64,000 nucleotides of DNA from positions 62,001 through 126,000 of the forward strand of contig RSEH01000116.1 in NCBI GenBank assembly GCA_006503475.1, in the 5' to 3' direction. The DNA comes from Stentor roeselii. Taxonomy: Eukaryota > Ciliophora > Heterotrichea > Heterotrichida > Stentoridae. A program made the position numbers and the translations under genes. Positions 1 to 10,003 of this stretch are shown here, piece by piece (position 1 is the stretch's first letter; each line of letters begins with the position of its first letter). The notes under the pieces were generated by a model. That model was given only the letters and a program-made list of their open reading frames with translations, was not told where the DNA came from and did no database searches.

Positions 1-42
1 TCGTTTTTCCTCGACAAAGACTGCAGAAAGGTCTCTGTTCAT
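1..42 (-). CDS. 5' end of an unidentified gene (partial)
   Basis: An ATG on the minus strand at 42 opens a frame that stays open to the window edge, encoding MNRDLSAVFVEEKR and running off the left end. It lies only three bases past the stop of the upstream cytochrome b5 reductase, a spacing that matches other neighbours here. Fourteen residues are too few to identify a family. The start could be chance; the only support is the open frame and the position. Confidence 0.35.
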   Translation of the reverse strand, partial: MNRDLSAVFVEEKR

Positions 43-45
43 ATT

Positions 46-957
46 CTAAAATTTAATTATCATGCTTTCTGAGTACCCTAGTTCGGTAAGGGTCTTCCTC
101 ACGTGTGCGTTCATTCCTTTGCTGCCGCAGTGAAATATTAAAGTTTCTTTGTCTGGAGGAGGCATTCGATCTTGGATTTGAGATGCTGAGATGTACCCTA
201 CTCCCATGTTCCAGTTTTCAGGAGGTTTTTCAAGAACGAAATATGAGTGGATTAAACCTTCTGCTACGAATTCGTCGATTATTGGACGGAGTAAAATGTC
301 GTTTTCAGATCGGTTCGCGTATAGCAGAGAAAAGTTTAGGCCTTCGCCTTGAGTGGTACAATATTGAAAGAGTTGAAAACAAGGAGTAATCCCAGTCCCT
401 CCACAGATAAGTCCAACATTCTTCACCGTTTTCTTAAAAGTTTCAGTAGCTGTGGTAATCTGAAAAACCCCTTTTCCCAAATAAATAACCCTTCCACTAG
501 GACCTGCGACTTCAACTGAATCCCCAATCTTTAAAGAATCAAGATACTGTGAAAAAGCTCCTCCTTCCGGAAACTCCTGAGACGTATTCTTATAATAAAT
601 CTTGATAGGAACATCAAAAAACCCTTTTTCATTAACACTGGATGTGGGCGTGTATTTTCTTATCAATTCTTCTCCATCAGGCTTCGCCTTCGTCGCGATT
701 TTCGCCCTGAACAACAGATGCTGACAGACTGGCAGGCCCAAAGAACTTGTCTCGTCTGGAAGTTCGAAGCGGAAGATTTTTGTGTTGTCTGAAATGGGAA
801 GAATCTCTGAAAGCTTGACTTTGAAGAAAGATTCAGGACCTGCGAGAATTCCTGTTGAAACTGTCTTTTTGTTACCTGAAGTCGAAACCCTTCGGAATGA
901 TCTGAACATCCACATTATGGATAATAAACCTGACAGAAGTGAAAGAATTAAAAGCAT
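46..957 (-). CDS. NADH-cytochrome b5 reductase-like flavoprotein
   Basis: A 303-residue protein of the ferredoxin-NADP reductase fold, close to the usual size of microsomal cytochrome b5 reductases. Residues about 2-20 are a hydrophobic N-terminal anchor. The FAD-binding motif appears as RKYTPTS, followed by GGAFSQYLDSLKIGD, and the NADH-binding part has CGGTGITP. Near the end the usual CGPPxM pyridine-nucleotide motif reads CGSKGMN, so it is slightly divergent. The family passes electrons from NADH to cytochrome b5 for lipid desaturation and related steps at the ER or outer mitochondrial membrane; which membrane cannot be told. The ATG at 957 faces the start of the next gene at 972 with 14 bases between them. 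Confidence 0.88.
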   Translation of the reverse strand: MLLILSLLSGLLSIMWMFRSFRRVSTSGNKKTVSTGILAGPESFFKVKLSEILPISDNTKIFRFELPDETSSLGLPVCQHLLFRAKIATKAKPDGEELIRKYTPTSSVNEKGFFDVPIKIYYKNTSQEFPEGGAFSQYLDSLKIGDSVEVAGPSGRVIYLGKGVFQITTATETFKKTVKNVGLICGGTGITPCFQLFQYCTTQGEGLNFSLLYANRSENDILLRPIIDEFVAEGLIHSYFVLEKPPENWNMGVGYISASQIQDRMPPPDKETLIFHCGSKGMNAHVRKTLTELGYSESMIIKF

Positions 958-971
958 GATTTTAATATAAT

Positions 972-2246
972 ATGGAAGATATTGAGATGAAACATTTTCA
1001 GGTCTTGATTAACTTCTGTGAGAAGGGGAAATGGCCGGGGTTATCTGAGAAAAAGGAGGTTTTAATGGGGCTTACTATGAAAGAGGCGGAGATTTGGGTT
1101 GTCTCCAGGTTGCTTAATGTAGATGAAGGTAATATCATACCATTTTGGCCAATATCAAACATTCAATTTGAAGATAGGCTAAAAACCTATCTTCAAGAAG
1201 TGTTTGAGGTGGATTTAACCCCTAGGGAAAGCCTTTTTGAATACCTTTCATCTGATTCAATAATTCCAGATACTCCCTTTGTGAAGTCTTTCATAGAATC
1301 TTCATTTTTTTCAAATATGAACAACTCTCAAGTAATAACAACTCTTTTCTTAGACGAAAACTTTCACTTCTTTCATGACCTGATAGAGTCAAAAAACCTG
1401 TTCCAGCTAAATGAAAAAACTTTAACCGTGAAATGTTTTTTTTCAAAGGGAAATGATCAAAATCTCATACGACGGAAAGAACCATCTCATCAATTTCAAA
1501 GCGGAACAATCAGAAAAGATAATCTTGTGTTAATTGGAAGTGAATCTACTGGATTTACTGATATTAAACTACCTGAAATATATTGCAAGCAGAAAATTAG
1601 TATAGGAGTCATCGCTTTAAAGCATGATGGAATTCATGTTTATGAAAAAAGAAATGATTTAAGTGAGTTTTTGGAAAAATCTGTTATTAAAGAGGATGAG
1701 GGTTGTTATAAAACTGAAAATTTGATGGTGAGGGTTGAAAGTGGATCCTCTTTGGTAAAAGGAATGATTTTTGAACTAGGGAATAACTTTTTAGCTGAGA
1801 TTACTGATTTAAAATGCAATTTTGATCCTCCTATTTTAGAGGTTAAAATATGGAAAGAAGGATTTTCTGAATTTAGAAGAACAAGAATTCATGCGATGAA
1901 GGATTCTTTTGAAATAGACTTTAATTTGACTGACTTTTACAAATATAATTCCGAAGATGAAAACGGTAATATATTAGATATTTGGACTTTCAATCATCCT
2001 GTTTCTATAAAAAACTATGATTCTGATATCGTCCTCTTCGGATTAAACAAAGTTTCTCTAGAAATCATTTTCGATGACAGTGGCTTGGAATGGAAACTCG
2101 TGAATCTAGCTGAAAATGAAGGACTTTGGATGTTACTTAAAAACAGTCACAGTTTCCTTTCCTCTCCTTATTCAGGGATGAATTTAGGATTCGGTGAAAT
2201 TTATCTGAAGTACTCAGACTTTATATTTTCATTAGATATAGAATAA
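972..2246 (+). CDS. FHA-like protein, tandem paralogue 1 (degenerate FHA)
   Basis: A 424-residue protein without a named family. It is a diverged paralogue of the next gene. The shared N-terminal region has a W-[PL]-G-L motif, a helical stretch, an FWP motif near residue 60 and FxxxxIES near 105. Two FHA-like beta-rich segments follow, the first starting LVLIGSES (about 185). The second, in the C-terminal third, aligns with the FHA domain of the neighbour but lacks the SRKH and NGT phosphopeptide-binding motifs. FHA domains bind phosphothreonine, so this copy may have lost that ability; this is inference. The ATG context is AT-rich (aatataATG). No signal peptide or membrane segment is visible. 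Confidence 0.7.
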   Translation: MEDIEMKHFQVLINFCEKGKWPGLSEKKEVLMGLTMKEAEIWVVSRLLNVDEGNIIPFWPISNIQFEDRLKTYLQEVFEVDLTPRESLFEYLSSDSIIPDTPFVKSFIESSFFSNMNNSQVITTLFLDENFHFFHDLIESKNLFQLNEKTLTVKCFFSKGNDQNLIRRKEPSHQFQSGTIRKDNLVLIGSESTGFTDIKLPEIYCKQKISIGVIALKHDGIHVYEKRNDLSEFLEKSVIKEDEGCYKTENLMVRVESGSSLVKGMIFELGNNFLAEITDLKCNFDPPILEVKIWKEGFSEFRRTRIHAMKDSFEIDFNLTDFYKYNSEDENGNILDIWTFNHPVSIKNYDSDIVLFGLNKVSLEIIFDDSGLEWKLVNLAENEGLWMLLKNSHSFLSSPYSGMNLGFGEIYLKYSDFIFSLDIE

Positions 2247-2276
2247 TTTAAATGGAATTTATATAATCTTCTATAA

Positions 2277-3449
2277 ATGAACAATAAGAGAGATATGCGA
2301 AGAGATATCAAAAAAATCAAATTGATGATCAATAAAGCTGAATGGCTTGGCCTTCAGCACCTGATAAACTCAATCTCTCAGGAAAATTTGGTTGAAACTC
2401 AGAAATTATTAATAAGTAAAATTCTCAGGGTTACAAGTGACCAAGTTTCTAACTTCTGGCCTAGTGGATTCATGCCTTTCTATGAAATTTTAAAGATTTG
2501 GTTGGATACGACGACTTTTGAATCGATTCCAGTTGAAATATTTTATGATTTCTTATTAAAGAACTCATATATAGCCCATGATGAATTTTCAAGACATTAT
2601 ATCGAATCTTTCAATAAAAATACTCTCGCTATGTATAATCTTTACTCTTCAGAATTATTCCTCAACATTTACAGTTACTTAAAAAAATACAACCTTTACA
2701 GTGAAAGTCCAGAAAAAATTCAAATTACTATAACCCTTGGTGTTCCAAATATTCAAGATGACAATAAATACTCAAACCCATTCTATAAAGAATGCAAATT
2801 TTTAATATATAATAACCAAAATATAGCAAATAAAACGAAAAGGTCTGACAATCTTTTCATCATCGGTCGAAACGCCTCTTCTCAGCTAATAGATGCTGAT
2901 TTTTACTCGAATGGTCATTCAGAAGAAGCGATGTGTTTGATAACAGTCAACCCTTATCAACTCACTTTTGTGGATTTCGACTTAAAAGATCATTCAGGGA
3001 TTAGAATAATTGACCCTATTCCTTTAAAAAAAAACCAAGTCTTTCGTTTAGGATATTTTGCAATCATTAGTGTTATGAATATCAGAAATAAAAGAGACCC
3101 AATGATTCAGATCAAAAGTTATGTTGATGTTGTTAAAGAGTTTACTATTAAAGATTTGGATGAAGAATTTCAAATCGGAAAACAAGGAAAACCTCAAGCT
3201 TGGGATATTTCTACACTTAGCAGAAAACATTGTAAAATTTGGTATGAACATAATTTGAAAGTGTGGATGATTGGTGAAATTTGTAACAGTAATCAAGAAG
3301 GACCTATAAATGGAACTTGGCTTTTATTTAAGAATAGGAATCAGTATGAAAATAATTGTGTTTCATCTCCGGTGCATATTGATAGGTCAAATCCTGCAGT
3401 TCTGATAATTGGAAGACAGATATGTTTCGTTAACGTTATAGGATCATAA
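2277..3449 (+). CDS. FHA domain protein, tandem paralogue 2
   Basis: A 390-residue protein starting 30 bases after its paralogue. Residues 1-145 match the helical N-terminal module of that neighbour (WLGLQHL, FWP at 60-62, HYIESF near 107). A first FHA-like unit begins LFIIGRNAS (193-201). A second, better preserved FHA unit has QIGKQG (299-304), SRKH (315-318) and NGTW (345-348), spaced as in the canonical GR...SxxH...NGT pattern. It therefore probably binds phosphothreonine peptides, perhaps in DNA-damage or kinase signalling, but the target is unknown. The start is preceded by TATAA directly against ATG, as in many genes of this window. Confidence 0.75.
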   Translation: MNNKRDMRRDIKKIKLMINKAEWLGLQHLINSISQENLVETQKLLISKILRVTSDQVSNFWPSGFMPFYEILKIWLDTTTFESIPVEIFYDFLLKNSYIAHDEFSRHYIESFNKNTLAMYNLYSSELFLNIYSYLKKYNLYSESPEKIQITITLGVPNIQDDNKYSNPFYKECKFLIYNNQNIANKTKRSDNLFIIGRNASSQLIDADFYSNGHSEEAMCLITVNPYQLTFVDFDLKDHSGIRIIDPIPLKKNQVFRLGYFAIISVMNIRNKRDPMIQIKSYVDVVKEFTIKDLDEEFQIGKQGKPQAWDISTLSRKHCKIWYEHNLKVWMIGEICNSNQEGPINGTWLLFKNRNQYENNCVSSPVHIDRSNPAVLIIGRQICFVNVIGS

Positions 3450-6400
3450 TTCATAGATATTATTTTAGTAGTTTATTTTAGTTGTAAATCTTGTTATTAT
3501 TGAGAAAATTTATAATATTTCTAGTCACTTAAATACTCGATCTTATACAAAATAAGCAGAAGGTAAAAAGGAATTTTTGTTGAATGAGAAAAAATTCGGA
3601 AAAATAGCACTCAGATTTCAGTTAGTTAGAAAAAGACTATAAGATACAAAAAATATAAGTGATTTATAAATAAAGTATAAAATGAATTTCTCTTTATTTC
3701 AAGACAAGGAAATATCCTATACTGAAGTAAGAGTTTCATTTCAATAATTGACTGGATCTGGTATTTAGGACTTTGAATTGGTTAAATCTTATGTTTTGGG
3801 TCTTTTGTCAGTGGATTTAATAGTGCTATGAAAAGAGATGAAAAAATCAGATTCACTGAAAATCGAAATTTCTGAATGATAAAACTCAAACTTCCTAGCT
3901 TGAAAACTTGCTTTTTACTGTTTATAATGAGATCAACAATAAGAGAGTGTTAAGTAAACATTCAGTGAGTGTATATGGATGGATCCCAATGAAATCTATT
4001 CAAAAACAAAATTCTTTAAATTCAACGACAACCAAAGATACATTCAAGATCCGTCTTTTAAGACCACTTATAAGAAATCTTTTAGCAAATATCTATCTTC
4101 CAAAAAAAAGCAAGTAATCTAAACAATATCTATTAAATCTAAAATATCTTTGAAAGGGTAGCACAAGATACAATTCTCATTTATATCAAGAAAATTTAGA
4201 TCACAACCGACCAGTTGGTGTCTAAATCGAGAATATTAATTTGAAGCTTAGCTACCCGATCAAATAATACTAAAGGATTTATTAATTGTAAAAGCAAAAA
4301 TTCACTGAGTGTGTAAGGTGTTACCCACGATACATGGGGAATTACTTAAACAAATAAAGATATTCCAGATATCTTGACATGTAACATTGATAAATAATTT
4401 AAAATTTAAGTAGTATTAAATTATCTTCTCTTTCATTTCTTCAGCTTCAAGATATACATCTGCCTAGTGGCAGACTTTTTCTCGGTATTTTTAATGAATT
4501 TTTATCTTTGATTGAGTTATTTCTGGTTCAAATTCTAGGGCTTCACGTCGAGCTGGACTTTTTAGTGATTTACCTCTCAAAACAATAATTAATGAGTCTG
4601 GAAATAAAGATAAACTATTCTATTTGTTTATGAAAAGTTTGAAAATTATATATCTCAAAATTACCACACATATAAACGTTCAGAGAATTTTTTATTAGAG
4701 CTTGTAAGCTTCCTTCAGTAAACAATCCACTTTCATTGCTCCTCATCTTTCTAGGCTTTGAAAGTTGGTTATCGGGTTAAAAATATATTGATTTATAATT
4801 TCTAATTTTCTTTAAACCAAAGAAAATATTCTAATTATTTCAATTTACTTCTATTGACTTGATTAAGTGAAAGTATGGGTAAATAAGTAGTTTGCTTAAA
4901 TTCTCTTAAAGAGTCAAATTGAGAGTATTAAAATTTACGCCTATTGTTAAACTAGTAAACAATAGAAATTTTTTGACTTTTTAATGAGTTAAACTGTGAT
5001 AATGTATTTAAGTTTATATCAATTACATGATTTCTAAACAAGTAAAAGATTCTCTTCGAAACTATTTGATGAGAATTCCATGATTATTAACATGAGACTA
5101 AATAATTCCAAAGATATTTAAAATTTAACGTTAAAAGCTAAGAAAAATTTATAGGAAGAACAATTAGGAGGACTAAAATTGACTAAAAAAATCTTCAATC
5201 TTGCAAGTCTTCGGTGAATTTAGAAGGAAATCACGGACACTTTTGAGTATTCAAGAAGACAGTTAAGTCATGTTACATTTGCCAGGCTCATAAGAATCAT
5301 ATAAATAAAAAAGATAAGTGAAAAACCAGCTGTTAAATTAAAAATATCAGGAAAATCGATAAGAAAGTTGAGACTCAAAAATTAAAACTAAATTCATAGC
5401 TAAATCTTCAAGAGAATGATAGAGCGTCTCTAAAAATACCAAGCAGAGGCTAACTGTAGTCAATTTGAACTGGAATCAGGAATCAACGATACCATATTAT
5501 GACCTTATGCTTTGATATTTAATTTATAGCAGCAAATCAGAGGCATTAAAAAGTAAATTTTCGGAGCAGACTTATACATTTTCACTAAGATACTTATATG
5601 CAACAGTTTATTATTTATTCTCTATGTTCTCATTACTTTTGTAAATTTTTTATCATCTTATTATCAACATAAACAAATTAGCTTAACAGTCATAAACTTC
5701 CTAAGAATAGCATTAAAAGTGTAGCATTTGGAAAATGAAGATATACTATTTGAAAATTTTACCTTTAGCAAATGGTTTACGTTGGTTCTTTTAATAAGAT
5801 TCATTCCAATTAGAAAAAAAATTATATGGTATTAAATTTATTAAGTAAGAGAAAACATTTTGAATGTTGTGAAATCATTTATTTTAAGAAGATTATAAGA
5901 ATTTTTCTCAAACGATGCAAATTTCAATCAAAACCCAGACACCACAAAATATAAATAACTGTAAATCATACTGTATGCATAAGACGTGATCAATAGGATT
6001 AAACAGTTTATTTCGTTAACTTATTCTATTGTACCAGGCCTTAATTTTTATGCTTAGATTTTCCAGTATAGCCAACAAGTGATAGGAAGCACTTTGAAAA
6101 TTAATTATTATAAACTTTCTTATTCTGAATATCACAGGAGATAGTGATATAAATTATATGATACCTAACAATAATTGATATAGAAAAAAAATTTATCGAA
6201 TATTTCAGGAACATAATGAGCAGAACTTGAACTTTCATTACTGACTGGTTTGTCAAGTTCTTTAATTATGTCAGTATTCATTAGATTTGAAATAATTTTG
6301 ATTTAAAGTGGAGAACTCAATAGGTGGCCAAGCTGAGTTAATTCAAATTATTAGAAGTTTAATTAATCAAACATTTAAACTTATATTTAGATAATATTTC

Positions 6401-7403
6401 TTACATATAGTTATTTATTGTTTTAAATTCAGTTGTTTACCTTTAATACTAAAGAACAATTATGTTGACTAAAAAACGTGTAATTATCAACTTAAAACTT
6501 TCAAAAAAATATACTGACCAGATTTTGAAAGATTTGGTTTATTTAGTAAAAAATTTATTGTTTAGGCTATTGTAAAATATTAAGACAATTAAATGGTTAA
6601 TTTTAATTCTGGCTTATCAGCTGAATGCTTGATATTTTATTAGGTTGGACTGATAAAGTTATAACTTGAGATACTTAACTTGAACTTTCAGTAAGCTTCA
6701 CATAGTTTACTCTTGAAGTAAATAAGTAAAATAAAATTTCAAAGTTCATATTACAAAAGAAATGATATCTTTTTGAATATTCTAACTGATTTCAAATGAT
6801 TTTTTTCAAAATGAATAGAATGCTAATCTGGTAATTTTGAAATATATTGAGGTTATAAATACTGCTTATAATCATTAAATTGCCTATTTTAAATTTTCTC
6901 AATATATTCAATTGACTCTTTAGGGACTATACGTGTTTCGCGTGGATTTACAAATTTTAGAGAGCTACTAACTCCAATAAGCTTTGAATTGTATATTATG
7001 ATATATTACTAGAACATAAACTTTGTAATTAGTAAAGAAGAATTTTACTTACATTTTAAAGAATTCGTCTTATTGATGATCAGATATATTTATTATTACT
7101 GAATAAAGTCCTTCTTTGTTTATTAAATTTAAGGAATTACGGACAACTTTTCTTTAAATCTTGAAATCGAATATTGATTCTTAAGAACATAATAAATCCT
7201 CTATAAATAATTCCATAAAAATTTCAAAATATATTGATGTCAGAGTTCAAATCATATATCTCATGATTTAAATCCTACAATATTTCCTATTCATCATTTT
7301 GACTATTTTAAAACAAATCTAAAACTCAAACCCTCATCTAATACCCAATTAAATCCAATCACTTAAACACCAATTAAACCCTCTCTAATATCTTGTTGTA
7401 AAA
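3450..7403. other. Gene-poor AT-rich region of about 4 kb
   Basis: No gene-length frame and no RNA gene I can recognise in a genome where most spacers are below 300 bases. It holds a decayed fragment of the MFSD1-like gene at about 3680-3930 (listed separately). Other short open stretches (for example near 4510-4690) look coding-like by eye but match nothing I know. The last 110 bases before 7404 turn C/A-rich and G-poor, as upstream of other genes here. Confidence 0.75.
3680..3930 (+). pseudogene. Decayed fragment of an MFSD1-like gene
   Basis: This stretch aligns by eye, in the same orientation, with about 7905-8160 inside the downstream transporter gene. Shared blocks are TATTTCAAGAC, TTAGGACTTTG, AAAAGAGATGAAAAAAT followed by TCACTGAAAA, and GAAAACTT, in the same order. 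Frame is lost by many substitutions and indels, so it is a relic of an old duplication of the host gene. How far it extends on either side is unclear. Confidence 0.7.
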
Positions 7404-8906
7404 ATGCAAACAAGTTCAGAGTATGAACCAAAAGATTTCAGTGAGTTAGAAACCGATGACCAAGCCAAAAACGACATAAGTAAAACGCGAATCCGTTATT
7501 ACATGTTATTTCTCGCTTGTTTCCTCTGTTTCGGGAATTATTTCATATACGATAACCCATCAGCACTTCAAACCCAGCTCGAAGAAGTAAACGATAAATA
7601 GCGTCTCGACATAAATGCTTTCGAATTCGGTATGCTTTACTCAATATACAGTTTCCCAAACGTCATTCTTCCCTTCTTCGGAGGCTACCTAGTCGATATG
7701 TTAGGAGTTCGAATCGGCATCATCATCTTTTCCATTCTTGTCACTGCCGGTCAAGCGATATTTGCCTTCGGGGTAAGTATCAAGTCCTACCCAATCGCTT
7801 TACTCGGCCGAGGCATCTTCGGTTGCGGAGGCGAAAGTCAAAACGTGGCTCAAAGCACAATAGTCTCCAACTGGTTCACAGGTAAAGAACTGTCAATGGC
7901 TCTTGGCATGAACGTGAGTATTTCAAGACTAGGAAGTGTCTTAAATGACTTTTTAGAGCCTCAGCTTTACTCAGCTACTGGGACTGTCATTTTAGGACTT
8001 TGGGTCGGATTCGGCTTATGTGTGGCGTCGCTTGTTTGTGGAATTATGCTCGGAGCGATTGACAAGAAAAGAGATGAAAAAATGGGAGTCACTGAAAAAC
8101 GAAAACTTCCTGACACGGAAAAAATTAAACTTTCTGATTTGAAAACTTTTGGGTTTTCATTGTGGATGATTTTTATCAATTGTTTTGTGGTTTACATTTG
8201 TGTCTCTTGCTTTAATAATATAGCGAGTAACTTTTTCCAGGTGAGGTTCAAGTACTCGACTACGGAGTCAGGGATGATTATTAGTATTACTTATGCTGTT
8301 GCTGCTATTTTATGTCCGATTTTTGGAAAAATTGTGGATAAAGTTGGGAGAAGAGTTGTTTTGATGATTTTTTCAGCGAGTTCAGTTTGTTTGGTTCATG
8401 TTTTGTTTTTACTTACTCCTGATGCTGATAAACCGATTTATCCTATTTTTTATATGATGCTGCTCGGACTTGGGTACTCGATTTATGCGACTGTTATGTG
8501 GGCAAGCATTCCTTATTTGGTCGAGCCGAAAACTATTGGAACTGCTTTTGGAGTTGCCACTTCTATTCAGAATATGGGACTTGGGTTTGGACCGCTTGTT
8601 GTTGGAGCTATCAAAGAAGGATCGACTAAGGATCATGGGTATTATTGGGTTACTTTCTTTTTTGTTATTATGGGATTAATTGGAGTTGCTAGTGCTACTG
8701 CGGTTTATATTAATGATATTAGAACTGGAGGAGTTCTTAATTCTAATGATCCGAGAACTGCCAGGGAAAATTGCCTGCTTGATAGTCCTCAACTCATGAA
8801 GCAGCATCCGGATGATGACCTTCCCCAAAACGTAAAGAAATGGTTAACAAGTCCAACATCTCAAAAAGCTATGCGTAGCTCATTAGCAAAGAAATCTTAC
8901 TTATAG
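7404..8906 (+). CDS. MFSD1: MFSD1-like major facilitator transporter
   Basis: A two-exon gene: removing 15 bases at 7587-7601 joins the frames to a 495-residue protein. The first membrane helix is followed by YDNPSALQTQL, matching the YDNPAALQ motif of animal MFSD1, and residues near 135 read RGIFGCGGES, then SNWFTGKELSMALG, also characteristic. About twelve hydrophobic helices can be traced. MFSD1 exports dipeptides from lysosomes with GLMP as partner; the substrate here is inferred by homology only. The basic C-terminal tail is short. The ATG follows a C/A-rich, G-poor leader. A decayed copy of the middle of this gene lies about 4 kb upstream. Confidence 0.85.
7587..7601 (+). other. 15-base intron in MFSD1-like gene
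   Basis: gtaaacgataaatag. GT...AG ends, phase 0, with in-frame stops inside. Removal joins QTQLEE to RLDINAFEFG, restoring the loop between helices 1 and 2. Confidence 0.88.
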
Positions 8907-8909
8907 CGG

Positions 8910-9938
8910 CTAAAATAAATATTCAATTAGCTTCTTACTTTTGTTATTCCAGCTCATAGTCGACTTCATATAACTCGGTTCATTTCTCATTCTGCTCACA
9001 GTGAAATTTTCTTCCCTCGGAAACCTGAGACAATCCCAGGCATACAAAGCTTCAGCAGCCTTATCAGGAGTCCTCGCTCCAGACCTGCTTCTTCCGACGC
9101 CAGGAGAGTTTCCAAAAAGGTCATCAGAAGATTCCAAATGATAAGGTGTAGAACATCTATTCCTAGACATACTCAAATCTCTATGACTTGAAAACGGAGA
9201 ATCATTTTTCCTTCCAATCGTCTGAAAAGACTGCCTGACCTGAAAGCCTTTAACTTCCAATTGTCTGACAAGTCCACTTAAATCTGCAGTTGACTTTAAA
9301 GTCACTTTCGCTGATTTCGACAGTTTTCCTGTTATCGGGTTGATGAGCGACTCCACTGAAATCACTTGCTGACCTTTTAAACACTGTCGCAATGCATCTG
9401 GGTCTATCTCAGACTGAGAAGACAGGTCGAAACTCACACTTGTTGAAGGCGAGACTGGCCGGTGACAATGGTCTGGAGTTGAAGACCTCTGCATTTTCCC
9501 AACAAAAGACTTTTCTCCAACTCTCGGACTTTGCCGTTCAGTCTTCGCACCTGAATCAGAGTCAAAATTGACTTGTTTAAAATATGAAGACTTTTGCAGA
9601 ATATCTGAAATTTTTTCTATCTTTTTCACTGGTCTTGAGATTTGATGTGTGACGGGCTTTAATGATGGTCGAAGTTTTGATGCTGGCTTTGATCCGGGTT
9701 CTGGAGTTTTGCATTTGGGCGGACTTGGAAGGGTTTTTTGAGTGGGTTTTGAATGGGTTTTAGAATTTTTCACTAATGGGTTGAAGATTGTGGAAGTGAA
9801 GGTTTTGGTTGATCTGATGTTTATCGGCTTTCCGGTGAGACTTGTCGGGGAATAGTCGACTTTTCGACCTGTTCTTATGATGGTGGCTTGTTCAATTGCA
9901 GCGTTGAAGGCCGAGCTTTTCCAAGTCAAGTTTTTCAT
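8910..9938 (-). CDS. Unknown Ser/Pro/Lys-rich protein
   Basis: A 342-residue, basic and largely disordered protein. It has no signal peptide or membrane helix. Residues about 45-130 are rich in Ser, Pro, Thr and Lys. The middle holds the best-ordered part, with DPDALRQCLKGQQVISVES and a following beta-like stretch ending LSGLVRQLEVKGF. Several SP/TP dipeptides suggest proline-directed phosphorylation. I do not recognise the family. Its stop lies three bases from the stop of the convergent MFSD1-like gene, leaving no room for separate 3' signals. Confidence 0.72.
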   Translation of the reverse strand: MKNLTWKSSAFNAAIEQATIIRTGRKVDYSPTSLTGKPINIRSTKTFTSTIFNPLVKNSKTHSKPTQKTLPSPPKCKTPEPGSKPASKLRPSLKPVTHQISRPVKKIEKISDILQKSSYFKQVNFDSDSGAKTERQSPRVGEKSFVGKMQRSSTPDHCHRPVSPSTSVSFDLSSQSEIDPDALRQCLKGQQVISVESLINPITGKLSKSAKVTLKSTADLSGLVRQLEVKGFQVRQSFQTIGRKNDSPFSSHRDLSMSRNRCSTPYHLESSDDLFGNSPGVGRSRSGARTPDKAAEALYAWDCLRFPREENFTVSRMRNEPSYMKSTMSWNNKSKKLIEYLF

Positions 9939-10003
9939 TATATTCTGAAAACGTTATAAAAGTCTAGATGACGACTATGCTATTAAAATCATCGATTTTT
10001 CAG

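Noticed and set aside
3908-4117. A 69-codon plus-strand frame in the gene-poor region
   Set aside because: No ATG start, no match, overlaps the end of the MFSD1 relic; composition is that of AT-rich spacer.
7590-7601. In-frame stops inside otherwise continuous genes taken as reassigned stop codons
   Set aside because: All such cases are explained by 15-base GTA...AG introns, and TAA, TAG and TGA all end other genes cleanly.
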